Shown here piece after piece: positions 11,473 to 22,185 of a DNA stretch of 64,000 bases. The notes under the pieces were generated by a model that was not told the origin of the DNA, ran no database searches, and was given only the letters and a program-made list of their open reading frames with translations. Each line of letters begins with the position of its first letter. Position 1 is the stretch's first letter. Source of the DNA: Sclerotiophoma versabilis (Eukaryota > Ascomycota > Dothideomycetes > Pleosporales > Didymellaceae); contig JAAROD010000090.1 in NCBI GenBank assembly GCA_012274445.1, positions 744,001 to 808,000 on the forward strand. Direction: 5' to 3'. The position numbers and the translations under genes are program-made.

Positions 11473-12067
11473 ATGAAGTTCACCCTCATCGCCGCGGCTC
11501 TCGCCGCCACCACCGCAGCAGACTTCGTAGTCGTAACGGCCATCCCTACGCCGACAGAACTCTCGCAGCTGCTCAACGTACACGCCCTCCTCCCCATCCC
11601 TCATCATCATCCCACCATCTAACGCGCAGCAGCTAAAATCCTACGTATCCTCGCTCGCCGGCTACGTAACAGCAGAGCTAGCCTCCTTCACAGCGGCGGC
11701 CAACGCGAGCGCCGTGTCGGAAAAAGCCAAGATCCAGAAAGAACTCGCGTCCTTTGCGGCCACGGCGTCGTATTCGATTCCCGCGGGCGTGACGGCGCTG
11801 GCGGGCCTTGAGACCTTCACTACCGTGCCGGATTGGTACAGCGCATTGCCCAGCGACGTCAAGAGCTACTACGATAAAAACAACAAGGTGGTTGAGAGCA
11901 TTCTTTTCCAGGCCGCGGGCGTGAACCAGACGGGCACTGCGAGTGGTGGTGCGAGCGCGACGAGGTCGGGCACTGGAGCGAGTGCGTCGCAGACTGGAGC
12001 GGCGAACAAGGTTGCTGTTGTGGGAGCGGGTGTGGCGGCGGCGTTCCTGGGTGTTGTTGCTTTGTGA
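11473..12067 (+). CDS. small GPI-type cell-surface protein, PDWY family
   Basis: Exons 11473-11577 and 11630-12067 encode 180 residues. The 52-nt intron has a CTAAC branch site; acceptor 11629 or 11632 would differ by one Gln codon. A signal peptide (MKFTLIAAALAATTAA) is followed by an amphipathic region and the motif VPDWYSALPSDVKSYYDKN. Then come an Asn-glycosylation site (NQT), a Ser/Thr/Gly/Ala linker and a hydrophobic C-terminus (VAVVGAGVAAAFLGVVAL) fitting a GPI-anchor signal. The motif is shared with the protein at 14491, so the two are paralogues. Location at the cell wall or membrane surface is inferred; the biochemical role is unknown. Confidence 0.8.
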
Positions 12068-12466
12068 GAAAGGAGGCGTGCGGGGGAAGAAAGGGAATGA
12101 CGTTTTGAAGATGATGGATGGATTTTCGTTATAGTTCATGATACCTCAAATGTTCAGTTGCTTTCCAGTATGACACTGCAACGAAGCTCCTTTACCTGCC
12201 GTGGCGTGGCTTGAGGTTGTCCGTGCCGATGTTGTGTCTTTCAGGCACGCTCAGTTTGTGGGAATGCAGGCGCAGTGATATAGAGCTTCGTGGGCGTTGA
12301 TGGGCTGGGTGATGGCGACTTAGTCAGGTTACCAAGTGACACAGGAGTTGTCAAAACCACCAAACCCACTCTCTTCCTTCGAAGGGTGCACCTGATAGCT
12401 ATACACATTTCGGTCAATGAGTATCGGTTTCATAGCACTCTGGGAATGTTGGCACGACTCTGTAGT
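12068..12466. other. convergent intergenic spacer
   Basis: 3' flanks of the small surface protein and the dioxygenase. No gene or notable repeat seen. Confidence 0.6.
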
Positions 12467-13514
12467 CTACAGCTTCTCCCCCTCCGCTTCTTCAGCCCAG
12501 TAGTAACTCCACATATCCAGTCCCCGGAAGTCATCGGCATACTTCCTCCCCTTTGTCTCGCCGCTGGCGCCGGCACACACAATCAGCGGCAAGAAGTGCT
12601 CTGCCCCGCCTCTCGGATGCATGGTGTACGCATTCGGCCAGCTCCTCCAGCCCTCAAACTTCTTCTCCCGTGCAGCAATATCGTCTGTCATAGCGGCATC
12701 GCTCACGGCATCACTCCACTCGATATTTGCCTGCTTGAAGTCGGGTGTTGACGAGATGCCTGAGAACATAAGGCGTAGGTTGTGGAAGGTAGCGAAACCA
12801 GAGCCGATGATTGCGATGTTCTGGGCGCGCAGGGAGGACAGGGCGCGCCCGATTGCGAAGGACTGAAACGGCGACTCGGAGGCCAGCACGGAGAGCTGGA
12901 CGATTGGGATGGTGGCGTCCGGGTCGATGAGCATCATGGGGATGAAGACGCCGTGATCCCAGGCTGGATATTGGTTAGTTCTTGGACTGCTGTCGCGGTC
13001 CGGGCGCATGGAGGGACATACCGCGCTCAGCATCCTTGGTGCAGTCTATGCCCGCGTCCTTGAGCGCCTTTTCCACCTCGCCCGCCACCTCTGGGCTGCC
13101 GGGCGCGTCGTGCTTGAGCTGGTACGCTTCGTCTGGGAAGCCGTAGTAGTCGTACAACAGCTCGTGTCGTGCGCCGCTCGAGATGTGCACCTTGTCCGTC
13201 GACCAGTGCGCCGTGACCAAGACAATGGCCTTGGGGGCCTCTGGCGTGCCGAGCCTGAGGATCTTGCGCACTTTGGTCTGCAGCGACTTTGTGATCTCGG
13301 CGTGCGAAGGGTCGCCGAGGACAGGCATGGGGCCGCCGCCGTGAGAGATGGAAAGCACGGGAGCGAGGCGCGTCATGTTGCCGCTGAAGGAGGATATGGG
13401 GAACTGCTGGATGCCTGCGGGGGGTTCGAAGGATGTGTTCTGTGCGGATGCTGCGACGGGTCGGTGTGCGAGGCCAAAGGTTGCGAATGAGAGCAGCTTG
13501 CGGCTGAGGTTCAT
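12467..13514 (-). CDS. extradiol (LigB/DODA-type) aromatic ring-opening dioxygenase
   Basis: Exons 13514-13022 and 12963-12467 (58-nt intron) encode 329 residues. The class III LigB pattern is clear: SISHGGGPMPVLGD near the start, VTAHWSTDK, then WDHGVFIPMMLI and MHPRGGAEHFLPL. His residues in these motifs are the expected iron ligands and catalytic acid of DOPA 4,5-dioxygenase-like enzymes. They cleave catechol rings such as DOPA, dihydroxyphenylacetate or caffeate; the exact substrate is unknown. The start is uncertain. The ATG at 13514 gives about 46 extra residues, possibly a targeting sequence, before the conserved core. A start at the downstream MTRLAPVL Met would give a normal cytosolic enzyme. 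The frame is also open upstream to 13613. Confidence 0.85.
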
Positions 13515-14490
13515 GTTCCAGGACGCAGATGCAGGCGCAGGTGCAGGTGCAGATCGGTGCAGCTTTTTAGCTGTCTCCGAGGCAGCGAAGGCATCGTGGC
13601 TGCTGACAATCACTCCGTACCGTGCTCGAAGCCGGCAGATGGTTGTCGTGATTTAGTCAGGATGGTTGGACAGCGCGGAAACTCTCCGCTGCAGCCCCGG
13701 ATCTGCGGTCGACCGCCATCCGATCACATGGACACGCGACGCGACAGGAACTCAGTCGTGCCGTGCTTACCATCAGCAAACTGGCGAGATGGTGATTGCA
13801 AGCCCATGTGACCGCAAGGCCAAGTGATTGCCAGTCCACGTGATCGCGACTACCCGATAGCCGGGTGCAAATTGAATAGGCGTCCAGCACGAGGCTGTAC
13901 CTGACAGCACTTCACAGCCCCATCCAGCCACCGACCCTACTCGCAACCGCTCCTTCGCGCCAGCACACCTTGGCGAGGACGCTTCGAAACCCATAGCGCG
14001 CACCTACCAATACCATCTGTACATGCATCCAATCAGCAGCCCGTCTATAAAGCGCACAGAGAGCGTATGACGGGCGCCTTAACTAAAGCGTGGCCGTTGT
14101 CGTACAAGGCACACCACCACTTGGAGCAAACACTGTTTACAAGGCTGATTGAGGCTGTCTCTGCTCCACTTGAATGGTACGACAATCACCGGTCAATGTA
14201 CACAGCTCTCTTGGGCAGTCCGCGATGGGTAAGCGGGCAGCAAACATGACCTAGCCCAGTCGAATTCTGATGTTTGCGCGGGATGCCTGACTGAGGCTTT
14301 TCGTGATACGAGAAAAGGCGGGTCTAAGTATAGATTGTGGTCGCCATGGGGTGACTGGTATTGTTTTATTTAATGACTGTCATATCTAGATGTTGAGGTA
14401 TACAGCAAACGCAAAGCATACTCACTTCCATCTTGAACCCGTCGAGCTACCCTTTCAATACATCTCTTCAGCACTACCCCAACCATCACC
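13515..14490. other. divergent intergenic region
   Basis: Promoter space for the dioxygenase (minus) and the surface protein at 14491 (plus). It contains CACGTGATC at about 13838 and a similar CATGTGACC nearby, but I cannot assign a factor. No gene supported. Confidence 0.5.
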
Positions 14491-15012
14491 ATGCAGCTTA
14501 CAACCCTCCTCACTATGGCCTTGGCCTCCATCGCAGCAGCAACTCCTGACTTTGCTATTGGCACGGGAACTCGAATCACTGCCAAGGACTCCGCACAACT
14601 TGCTTCCATGACAAAGGCACTCCTCGACGCTGCATCCTCGTACCAGGCCTCCTTGACAGCGCAGCCAGAATGGACCTCCGCCTACTCGGCCCTGGTCGAG
14701 TTCCAGGAAACTGGCAAGAACGTCCCCGAGGGCGTCACAGCCACAGACAGAATTCTGACCTTCGCTACCACCCCAGACTGGTTAGTGCATTTCCTTGATC
14801 GACGTGGTGGATCGAACTAACAGCATTATAGGTACAACGCCATGCCCACTGACCTCAAGAACTACATCGAGAAGAACCGGAAGCAGCAGGAGGAGCTCAT
14901 TGCCAGTGTTATCAAGAAGACAACAGGCGATGCAACGAGGTCCCTTGGAATGGGCGTATACATCAGTGGTGCCATTGCCGCTCTGGTGGGAGGTGTCGCC
15001 ATTGCCTTGTAA
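14491..15012 (+). CDS. small surface protein, PDWY family paralogue
   Basis: Exons 14491-14780 and 14832-15012 encode 156 residues. The 51-nt intron interrupts the Trp codon of the conserved PDWY motif. The protein has a signal peptide (MQLTTLLTMALASIAAATP), a helical middle, then TTPDWYNAMPTDLKNYIEKN and a hydrophobic C-terminal segment (GVYISGAIAALVGGVAIAL) consistent with a GPI signal or membrane anchor. It shares the Pro-Asp-Trp-Tyr block and overall plan with the gene at 11473 but lacks its Ser/Gly-rich linker. The paralogues flank the dioxygenase gene. Function unknown; surface location inferred. Confidence 0.8.
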
Positions 15013-15354
15013 ATGGCAAGCGCTCCAAGGAGTTTGTTCATGATATAATGGCCGTTTGGAAGTCTTGATACCCTGCTTGCTGCATTATAATATCTCAGTT
15101 TCGCAAAACCTGTGCAAATGACGTGACGGCGTGTGATCGATTGTAACCTTCATTTGTGTCTTCTCGATATGCTATGCCAATGATGCCAAGTGGTATTGTT
15201 TGTATGTCCAGAAGTCCGACCTGATAGTGCGCCGCCCAATGCAGTGTATTTATGCCGAACATTACGCCCTTTCATGCTTCGTGATGCTCCCGCCTGGGAG
15301 CTGACATGTTGAAGATTCTCGTCCTGTCCCACACCGATGGTGTGTCATGGCTAT
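15013..15354. other. convergent intergenic spacer
   Basis: 3' flanks of the surface protein and pyrG. Nothing else seen. Confidence 0.6.
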
Positions 15355-16589
15355 CTACTGGCCCTTCCCAATCCTCTCTTCATACGCCTGCCATCCGGCT
15401 TGCCTGTAGCGTTGCGCTTCGGCCTTACGATCCGACGCACGTACAATACCACGACCAACGATAATGATATCGCAGCCTGATTCGAATATCAGCTTTCGCG
15501 GTGTATTGTATTGCTGGCCGAGGCTGTCTCCGAGCTTCGCACCTTCCTGACCTGGCGGCGGCAATTGGCAACCGGGCGTCATGGTAATGAAGTTGTCGTC
15601 TGGTTGCGTGTTCAAGCTTCGCTGTGCAATAAAACCCATGACAAATTCGCGGTGAGATCGTGCGATGTCGACGCTAGCTTGGCGGTACTCTGGCGTCATA
15701 AGATGTCCAGCAGAGCTCATCTCGGCAAGCAAAAGGAGCGAGCGCAAAAAGGGAGGTTCGCCTAGACGGACAAGCTGTTTGACTGTGTCAAGGTCGAACG
15801 CCTCGCCAGAAGCATTGAGCGCCTCTGGTCTTGGCGAAATGCTCTCAGTTCGTGTAGAGATGGTCGTGCTGACGCTCACAACACTCTGCTTCCTGTCCAT
15901 AGGCTTGATGCTGAGCCGCCTCCCGCTGTCGTCCATGAGCATAGGCGATTCAAGAGCACCATCCATAGGTGGGACCTCATCATCCTCCTCCTCCTCCTCT
16001 TCTTCGTCGGCTCCATTGAGCTTGGCGCGATATGCAGCAGAAATCTCAGTGTGCACGCCTGTGTTGTACTTCGCGATAGTCGACTCGGCGGCCTTCTCGA
16101 GGGCGGTGACAATGGCGGGACCGGAGATGACGTGGGCGTTTGTGATCTCGGCCCAAAGGGAGATACGGTGGTGACCTGAGGTGTACTGCTTCTGCACGGT
16201 TTCTGCGAACGACGTTAGACGTGTCCAAACTCGTCCAAGGATAGAGCATATGGTATGCTCTGTGGGGGAAGAGACATACCACCAATGTCGGCAAACTTGC
16301 GGTCCTCGAAGATGAGGAAGGACTTCCTCTTCGCGATTTCCCTCAGCGCTGTAGCCGTTCGGTCTGTCCAGTCTGTGACAATGTCGCAGTGAGTTTTGAG
16401 CAGGCAGATCGAGTCACCAACATCTTCGGCGAGCTGGATCAGTTCGGCGGAGGTCTCGACGTCTGCAGAAAGACACAGATTTGTCTGCTTAATCGACATC
16501 AATCGCAGCAGATACGAAGCCAGGGGACCGGTGGTGGGCAGTCCTGCCCGCGCTCCATATGTGCTGGTGAGGGTGGGATGTGAAGCCAT
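15355..16589 (-). CDS. pyrG: orotidine 5'-phosphate decarboxylase
   Basis: Exons 16589-16280 and 16202-15355 (77-nt intron, phase 1) encode 385 residues. The catalytic motif EDRKFADIG lies just before the intron, and LCLSADVET and LLKTHCDI upstream fit the barrel. The enzyme converts OMP to UMP, the last step of de novo pyrimidine synthesis, in the cytosol. After LWAEITNAHVISG there is an insertion of roughly 100 residues with an acidic run (EEEEEEEDD) and Ser-rich sequence. The frame then returns to the barrel (MTPGCQLP, IIIVGRGI). Insertions at this place are usual in filamentous-fungal pyrG, so I read it as normal and functional. Confidence 0.95.
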
Positions 16590-18678
16590 TGTGTGTGAGG
16601 GGTGAGTGAGTAGAGGTGACAGGAGGGTTGGTCCGTAGTTGACAATTGACAGTTGACAGTTGACGGGTGTTTGTTGTCCCAGGAGACGGGGCAGCGCTTG
16701 GTTTTGGCGGGTGACGCGCGCAGGAAGGATAATTTGCTGGTTGACGTGGGCTGTCCCAGGGTGTTATGTGACGGGTATCCTTGCGAAGATCAGAGGGGCA
16801 CAGGATGGAGCGACTGAGAGCGAGACCACAGGATCGGCAGTCGCGACTCTGGATCGAAGGGAGAGCTGGGAGGGGGAAGGATGTGGATAGAGCAGCGACT
16901 GCCTCTTGCGTCAAAGGAAGCGGCTGAGAGGCCAAGTGCCAGTGAGTGCAGCTCCACAGGCGCATGAGGCACAGAAAATTGGCGCTGGCCGCTTGTGCCT
17001 GGCGTGCGGGCAGATCGCTGCGACTGCCGTTCGCCGCTTTCGGGGTGTCTAAGAAGCAGGCCGTCGCCAAACCTCCGCCAATTGGGCGTTGCAAATGCGC
17101 AGAACCGGTAGTCAGTCTGCACCTCTGTGGCCTTTTCTGCGGCCCGCCGTGTGCAACGGAGCTGATGCAGCCGCTGTGCGACCAGGGTCCGTCTCTCTCG
17201 GACGAGTAACGCCGCGAGCATTGACGTTGCCCACCGAGCTGACGACCTCATCTACTCGACTTCTCGAGCCTGTCAGCTGAACTCTGTCCCTTGGCCCTGC
17301 ATGGCTACTCTAGTAAAGGTCCGATTGTGCTGAGAGGACGCCGCTGCTTCGCCGTTGCTCATCTCCTTACACGACTCATCGCCCTTTTGATCCTCGATGC
17401 GATGCTGCTGTGCTGCATACATGTGGCGCCACAATAACGCCGTGAGGCAGGCCACAACTGTTCAACACACGTCCACTTCCCTTGGCTTCCCCCGTGCTAT
17501 CGATTCTGTCCGGAGACTGCCGTTGGGTCAAGGGTCAAGGGTCAAGGATTCGCAAATTCGAGGAAGAATGCAAACGTGTTTGCGGACCCTATCCATTCAT
17601 GGCAATTGCTCGTCGGAGCTGCAGTTATTGTACTACTTAATATACACCTCGCCAACACCGACGGCCGTTGTCTGTAGTCAAAGTCGAGATGCTGATCGAT
17701 CGGATCGGTGGGTACGGACCGCAGTCGCTTAACATGCCGGACAAGGCACCTGGCCTCCAACGGAGCATTGTCCGGTTAATTACACCGAGACTGTCGATGC
17801 GTCCTCCAATCTGACCTCGACTCGCTTTGGTCACGGTGCCTTCTATCGTGGGCTAAAGAAATGAAAGATGGGTTAAATTCTTTTCACAGAGGTTCTCATA
17901 TCTCATTCTTGCGCCGTCCATGCCTTTCTCCTGTCGGTACATTCGCTTGTTCGGCGAGTCTTGTTCGGCGAGACATGTCTCTCAGCGCCAGCCTTGATGA
18001 CTTTACATTCAATTCATAGCAGTCCACCAAGCAGCGTCGAATCCGCTAGTCACCGGAAGCGACTGCTGGCTATTTTTTTTAAGCACCCCGACAGCGAATG
18101 CTACAGACCTGAGATCTGGTCACATAGAGCCCATGAAGACGAGTAGTTGTGAAGGGTGCACTTTTGAGCAGGTCTGTCACTACCAACTTGCTCTGCAGTG
18201 ACTGGTAGCCTGAGCACAAGATATCGGCGGCTAGACTTTACTCATCCGTATCTACGATCGTTCTACCGACTTGTTAGAGACAACCAAATGGAGTTTCGTG
18301 CTTACTTCGGATCCTGGAGACTATTCGTGGAATTTGAACAAAACAACATCTGAAGCGAAAGCAGCTCTGCTCAGTAGTGGCAGAGGTAATGCGCAAACAG
18401 CTCGATTCTCCTCAGTCATGAGAAGCCACCAGACACGTCCGTGGCGAGGATTTATGTACAAGCTCGATCTTATAACCGTCAATTACCTAGTATTGTAGCC
18501 CGAATGAGCCTTCATCTGGTCAGCCGCCAGCTTCACCTCACCTTAACGTCGAGTTCATTCGTAGGTAAGCTATCTAGGGTCACCCTCACCGAGCTTCTTC
18601 TTTACTTGCAACCTCCATTCTTCCTTTCTACAGCTCTACAACACTATCTTAAACACAACCCAACCAACAGCAGCCAAC
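16590..18678. other. 2.1-kb intergenic region with short tandem repeats
   Basis: No open frame looks coding: the longer ones overlap on both strands and lack family features. Short direct repeats occur: GACAGTTGACAGTTGAC around 16647-16664; GGGTCAA three times at about 17525-17547; and TTGTTCGGCGAG twice (about 17948-17959 and 17962-17973). The region serves as promoter for pyrG at the left and for the gene at 18679 at the right. Confidence 0.5.
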
Positions 18679-19310
18679 ATGCCTCCTAAGAAGGATGCTC
18701 CGCCGCCTAACGCCTGCATCGAGGGCTACGACAGCAAGGAGACTAAGCTTCTTGCCGCGGCCTTCGTCTCCTCCGTCGGCCCTGACAAGGTTCGTATGCC
18801 TCCAGCCTACATTGCACTCACCGAAAATAGGGCTGCAAATAGCTTGAGAAACACACTGACCGCACACAGTACGACTACGCTCTCTTCGCCAAGCTCGCTG
18901 GTTTCACCGAAGGCACGCTGAAGAAGTTTTGGCCTCCCGTCAAGAAGAAGGTCATGGAGGAGCACCCTAACTTCAGCACTTTTATCGCTGGTAGCTCTAC
19001 TGCTGCTGCGTCCACCTCCAAAGTTGCTGGCAGCAAGAAGCGTAAGGCAACCGACGTCGATGCTGGTACTGAGCTCGAATTAAAGGCTTCTTCCGCCGAC
19101 ACCGCTGACAGCAAGCCGTCTGAGGGTAAGGCGAAGAAGGCTCCAGCCAAGGGTAAGCGCAGCAAGAAGACCAAGACCGAGGAAACTGGGGAGGAGGTCA
19201 AAGAGAAAGAGAACCCCGCAGACGGTGGTGACGGCTTGGGTGGGTTTGTCTACAGGCAGAATGTGGTGGATTGGTTGGATAGTACTGACGAACCTGCAGA
19301 CGAGACTTAG
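18679..19310 (+). CDS. lysine-rich small protein, possibly nuclear
   Basis: Exons 18679-18789 and 18870-19310 encode 183 residues. The 80-nt intron has a CTGAC branch, and splicing gives GPDK followed by YDYALFAKLAGF. The first 75 residues form a compact-looking helical region (KETKLLAAAFVSS, DYALFAKLAGFTEGTLKKFWPPVKKKV), reminiscent of the short helical N-domains of many fungal DNA-associated proteins. The rest is a Lys/Ala/Ser/Glu-rich tail with several basic clusters (KKRKA, KGKRSKKTK), like a nuclear localisation signal. No enzyme motif is present. A chromatin or DNA association is inferred only from composition. Confidence 0.65.
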
Positions 19311-20801
19311 GTGCTGCGCTCTGAGGCCATAATGCGCAAGGTTTGCTGGCTCTGTGGCGTTGGCCTGACTATCGCAGTACTACACTTGTCTAGGTGTATT
19401 CTTACTTCGTCATTTCGCTCCGATCGTTGACATCACGCACCACCGCTATAAGTCTAGGGTTGGCTTTGTCAATCAGACCTACAGTATTCGCCACGAAAGG
19501 TCCTGACATGGACCCTGATACGAGCTCGGTGCTCGTTGCGATGGGAGGGCTTGTATAGCTGCATCAGCCTCAGATACAATCTACAATGAACGATCGATCT
19601 CAATTCTTCCAGGAGCTTCGTGGTCATACTGATATCACTTTCACAACTCAGTCTGAGTCCAGAAGTGTGCCCGCAGACTACAATTCCACAGGTTGACTGG
19701 AGGCGGTCGCCGCATTCGTAGCCCTATGACATTCAATTTGTTCAACCTCAAAGACGGCCTGGCCAATGGCGGCAGCACAGGGTGATGGTCCGTCTATAGC
19801 TTGCTTCGCAGCTACCTCTACGCCTTCTCAAGCAGCGAAGAACTTGTCTGCATAGGACCCAGTGCTCATCCTCGTGAATTTCATGAATGTGCTATGGACC
19901 TGGTATACGGTTTATAGGTAGAGCTTCGGAGCAGGGCGAAGTACTTCTGAATAGACAACCGCAAATCCTACCTAGTTCTACAGATCGGCTTCCGTATGTA
20001 AAGTAAAATAAAAATAAAGCTAAGCTCTATTTGTCTAGAAAGTACAGCCGAAGGTGCGCTCTAGCGCCAGGCTAGTCACGAGCTTCATCATCCTTCCAAC
20101 TCCAATGCCGTTCTCTCAGAACACCAAACATCATCTGTATATTCAGTTGTCGCAATATCGAACTCAAGCGATCACATAGCAGCATCAGCGATGACTCGGA
20201 GAACATACTAATACTTCGATGACTCGCGTGAGCTTCCTGCCCCCAACCGTTTGGAGCCCGCCAACACGCCAGCCTCCAGCCTCACCACCAACGCCTATCG
20301 TCGTCGCGTCGCCAAGGCCGCACTGACAAACCGAGCTTCCGCTTTAGAGATGGTTTTTGCGCTCGAAGCTTGTTCCCAAAGTACCAAGCGCATAAACTGT
20401 TCTCGTGTACTTTATGAGCTGAAAGTACAACCTGTCGTTAGCACAGCATGTATACTATTACCCCGTACGTCCATGTGGCTCCCTGGGAGCTTCTGGTACC
20501 TGGTATGAGTGACAGTGACTTTCGGCAGATGGACATCGTTATCCAGGACAACGGAACTACCGCTGATAGCTGTGGGGTCGTAGGCTGGGCATTCTGGGCA
20601 TCGTCATGTTCGGCCAAAAGATTGATGTCGACCTTCCTAACTGAGCAAGAAGCTATACACTGCACGAACACTGCATGGACAAGTCTTATCAACAAAACAT
20701 TGAGGCACGCAAAGTATAAGAGCTCAGAATGGGACGATTGAATCTCACTCGCGCTACCCACGGCCTCACTTCGCTGCCCGACTCACTCTCCAGACACAGA
20801 T
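19311..20801. other. intergenic, no supported gene
   Basis: A 97-codon plus-strand frame (20448-20741) lies just upstream of the next gene, but it is largely overlapped by an opposite-strand frame and shows no family signal. The rest is AT-richer non-coding sequence. Confidence 0.5.
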
Positions 20802-22015
20802 ATGCAGCTCCTCACTTCGGTTGCCGCAACCGCTGCAGTCCTCGCAAGCAGCGTCTCTGCCGCGAACTTAACTGGTGATGTCCTGAACGGTGTGCCAGTC
20901 ATTCATGACTTGAATCTTGCAGACGTGCCGGCGCAGAAGGTATCTAGATACTATCTGCGCGTTGGAGAGCTCAATGGCGGCCACCCAGTCCACATCCCAG
21001 TAATGGTCGCCCGCGGCACACCTGAGAGCCTCGAAAACGGCAAGAAGCTCTCGCTATCTGCTGCAATCCACGGCGACGAACTGAACCCTGTCCGCGTTGT
21101 ACAGCGTATATTCGAGCAATTGGAGGGCGAGGTCGCAACCTTGAACGGCACAGGTAAGCATGCATTCAAACCTTCCAAGCATGAGCAGGTGACCTGACGT
21201 TCACAGTCATTGGCATTCCCACCGTCAACCCAATGGGTATCTATCTCAATCAACGTAACTACTTCACCGCTGGAGCTTCCGGCTCCCTCACAAATGTGAA
21301 CCGCGTCTTCCCTGGCGTATCCGCTGAGCTCGGTGGCAGCGGGCCCAATATCCTTGCCTACAACATCTGGAACTACGTCTGGGGCAACACATCCCATGTT
21401 GACGTTGGCATCGACCTTCACACGCCTTCCTCTGGTGGCGAGACGAGCTTGTGGTGCTACTCCGACTGGCGCCTGCCGTACGTTGAGCGCCTGAGCAAGC
21501 TCTTGCAGCCGGACACACTGAAGGTCGACGTCGGCGAACCGGGCAGTATCGAGACGACATTTGTAGACTACGGTATCCCGAGTCTGACGGTAGAGATGGG
21601 GCAAGCAAAGATCTGGAACAACTCGCTGATCGACCGCACTGTCGACTTTGTGAACCGCGTGTTAGTCGATCTGCAAATCACACCTAGCAACACCACCGTC
21701 GAGCCAGACCTAACCAATGTGTATATTGCCAACACTTTTCACGACACGTATACCAAGTATGGAGGATTTGTCGAGCGCCTAGTCCAGGTCGATGAGCCGG
21801 TCACAAAGGGCCAACCAATTGCACATGTTCGCAACACTTTCGGCGATATCTTGGAGACCCTTGTTTCTCCTGCCGATGGCCGTATGTTCCAGAGCCCAAG
21901 AGACCCATCGTGTGAGCCGGGCAGCAGCGTTGGGCAGATCGCATACAACTCAACCGACCCTGAATGCGCTGATGGGTGCATTCTCAGCGGACCCGCCACT
22001 TCTCGCCGGCGATGA
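20802..22015 (+). CDS. secreted AstE/AspA-like zinc deacylase
   Basis: Exons 20802-21153 and 21207-22015 (53-nt intron) encode 386 residues. A signal peptide (MQLLTSVAATAAVLASSVSA) is followed by a zinc-peptidase-like fold. HGDE in AAIHGDELNP fits the His-Glu zinc pair; DLHTPS gives the third zinc His; the Glu in TVEMGQ fits the catalytic residue. These are the marks of the succinylglutamate desuccinylase/aspartoacylase branch of the M14 carboxypeptidase clan. The C-terminal part (PVTKGQPIAHVRNTFGD) looks like the small beta domain often found there. Secretion is inferred from the signal peptide and several Asn-glycosylation sites. The substrate is probably an acylated amino acid or small peptide, but is not known. 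Confidence 0.85.
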
Positions 22016-22185
22016 TCAATAATCAAAATAGTATAATGAATACCAAAACTTCTATTGCATCAAGCCTCCCTAGCTGAACTGTGTTCTAAGCGTGTCAAAC
22101 ATTTGCCAGATGCTAGCCAAGCTCGTCTGATTACCGCTCATACCTCCCACATCTCACCTATCTTACACGTCTCTTACAACCTCAC

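Noticed and set aside
20448..20741. 97-codon plus-strand frame upstream of the deacylase
   Set aside because: A similar-length frame lies on the opposite strand, and there is no motif; likely chance.
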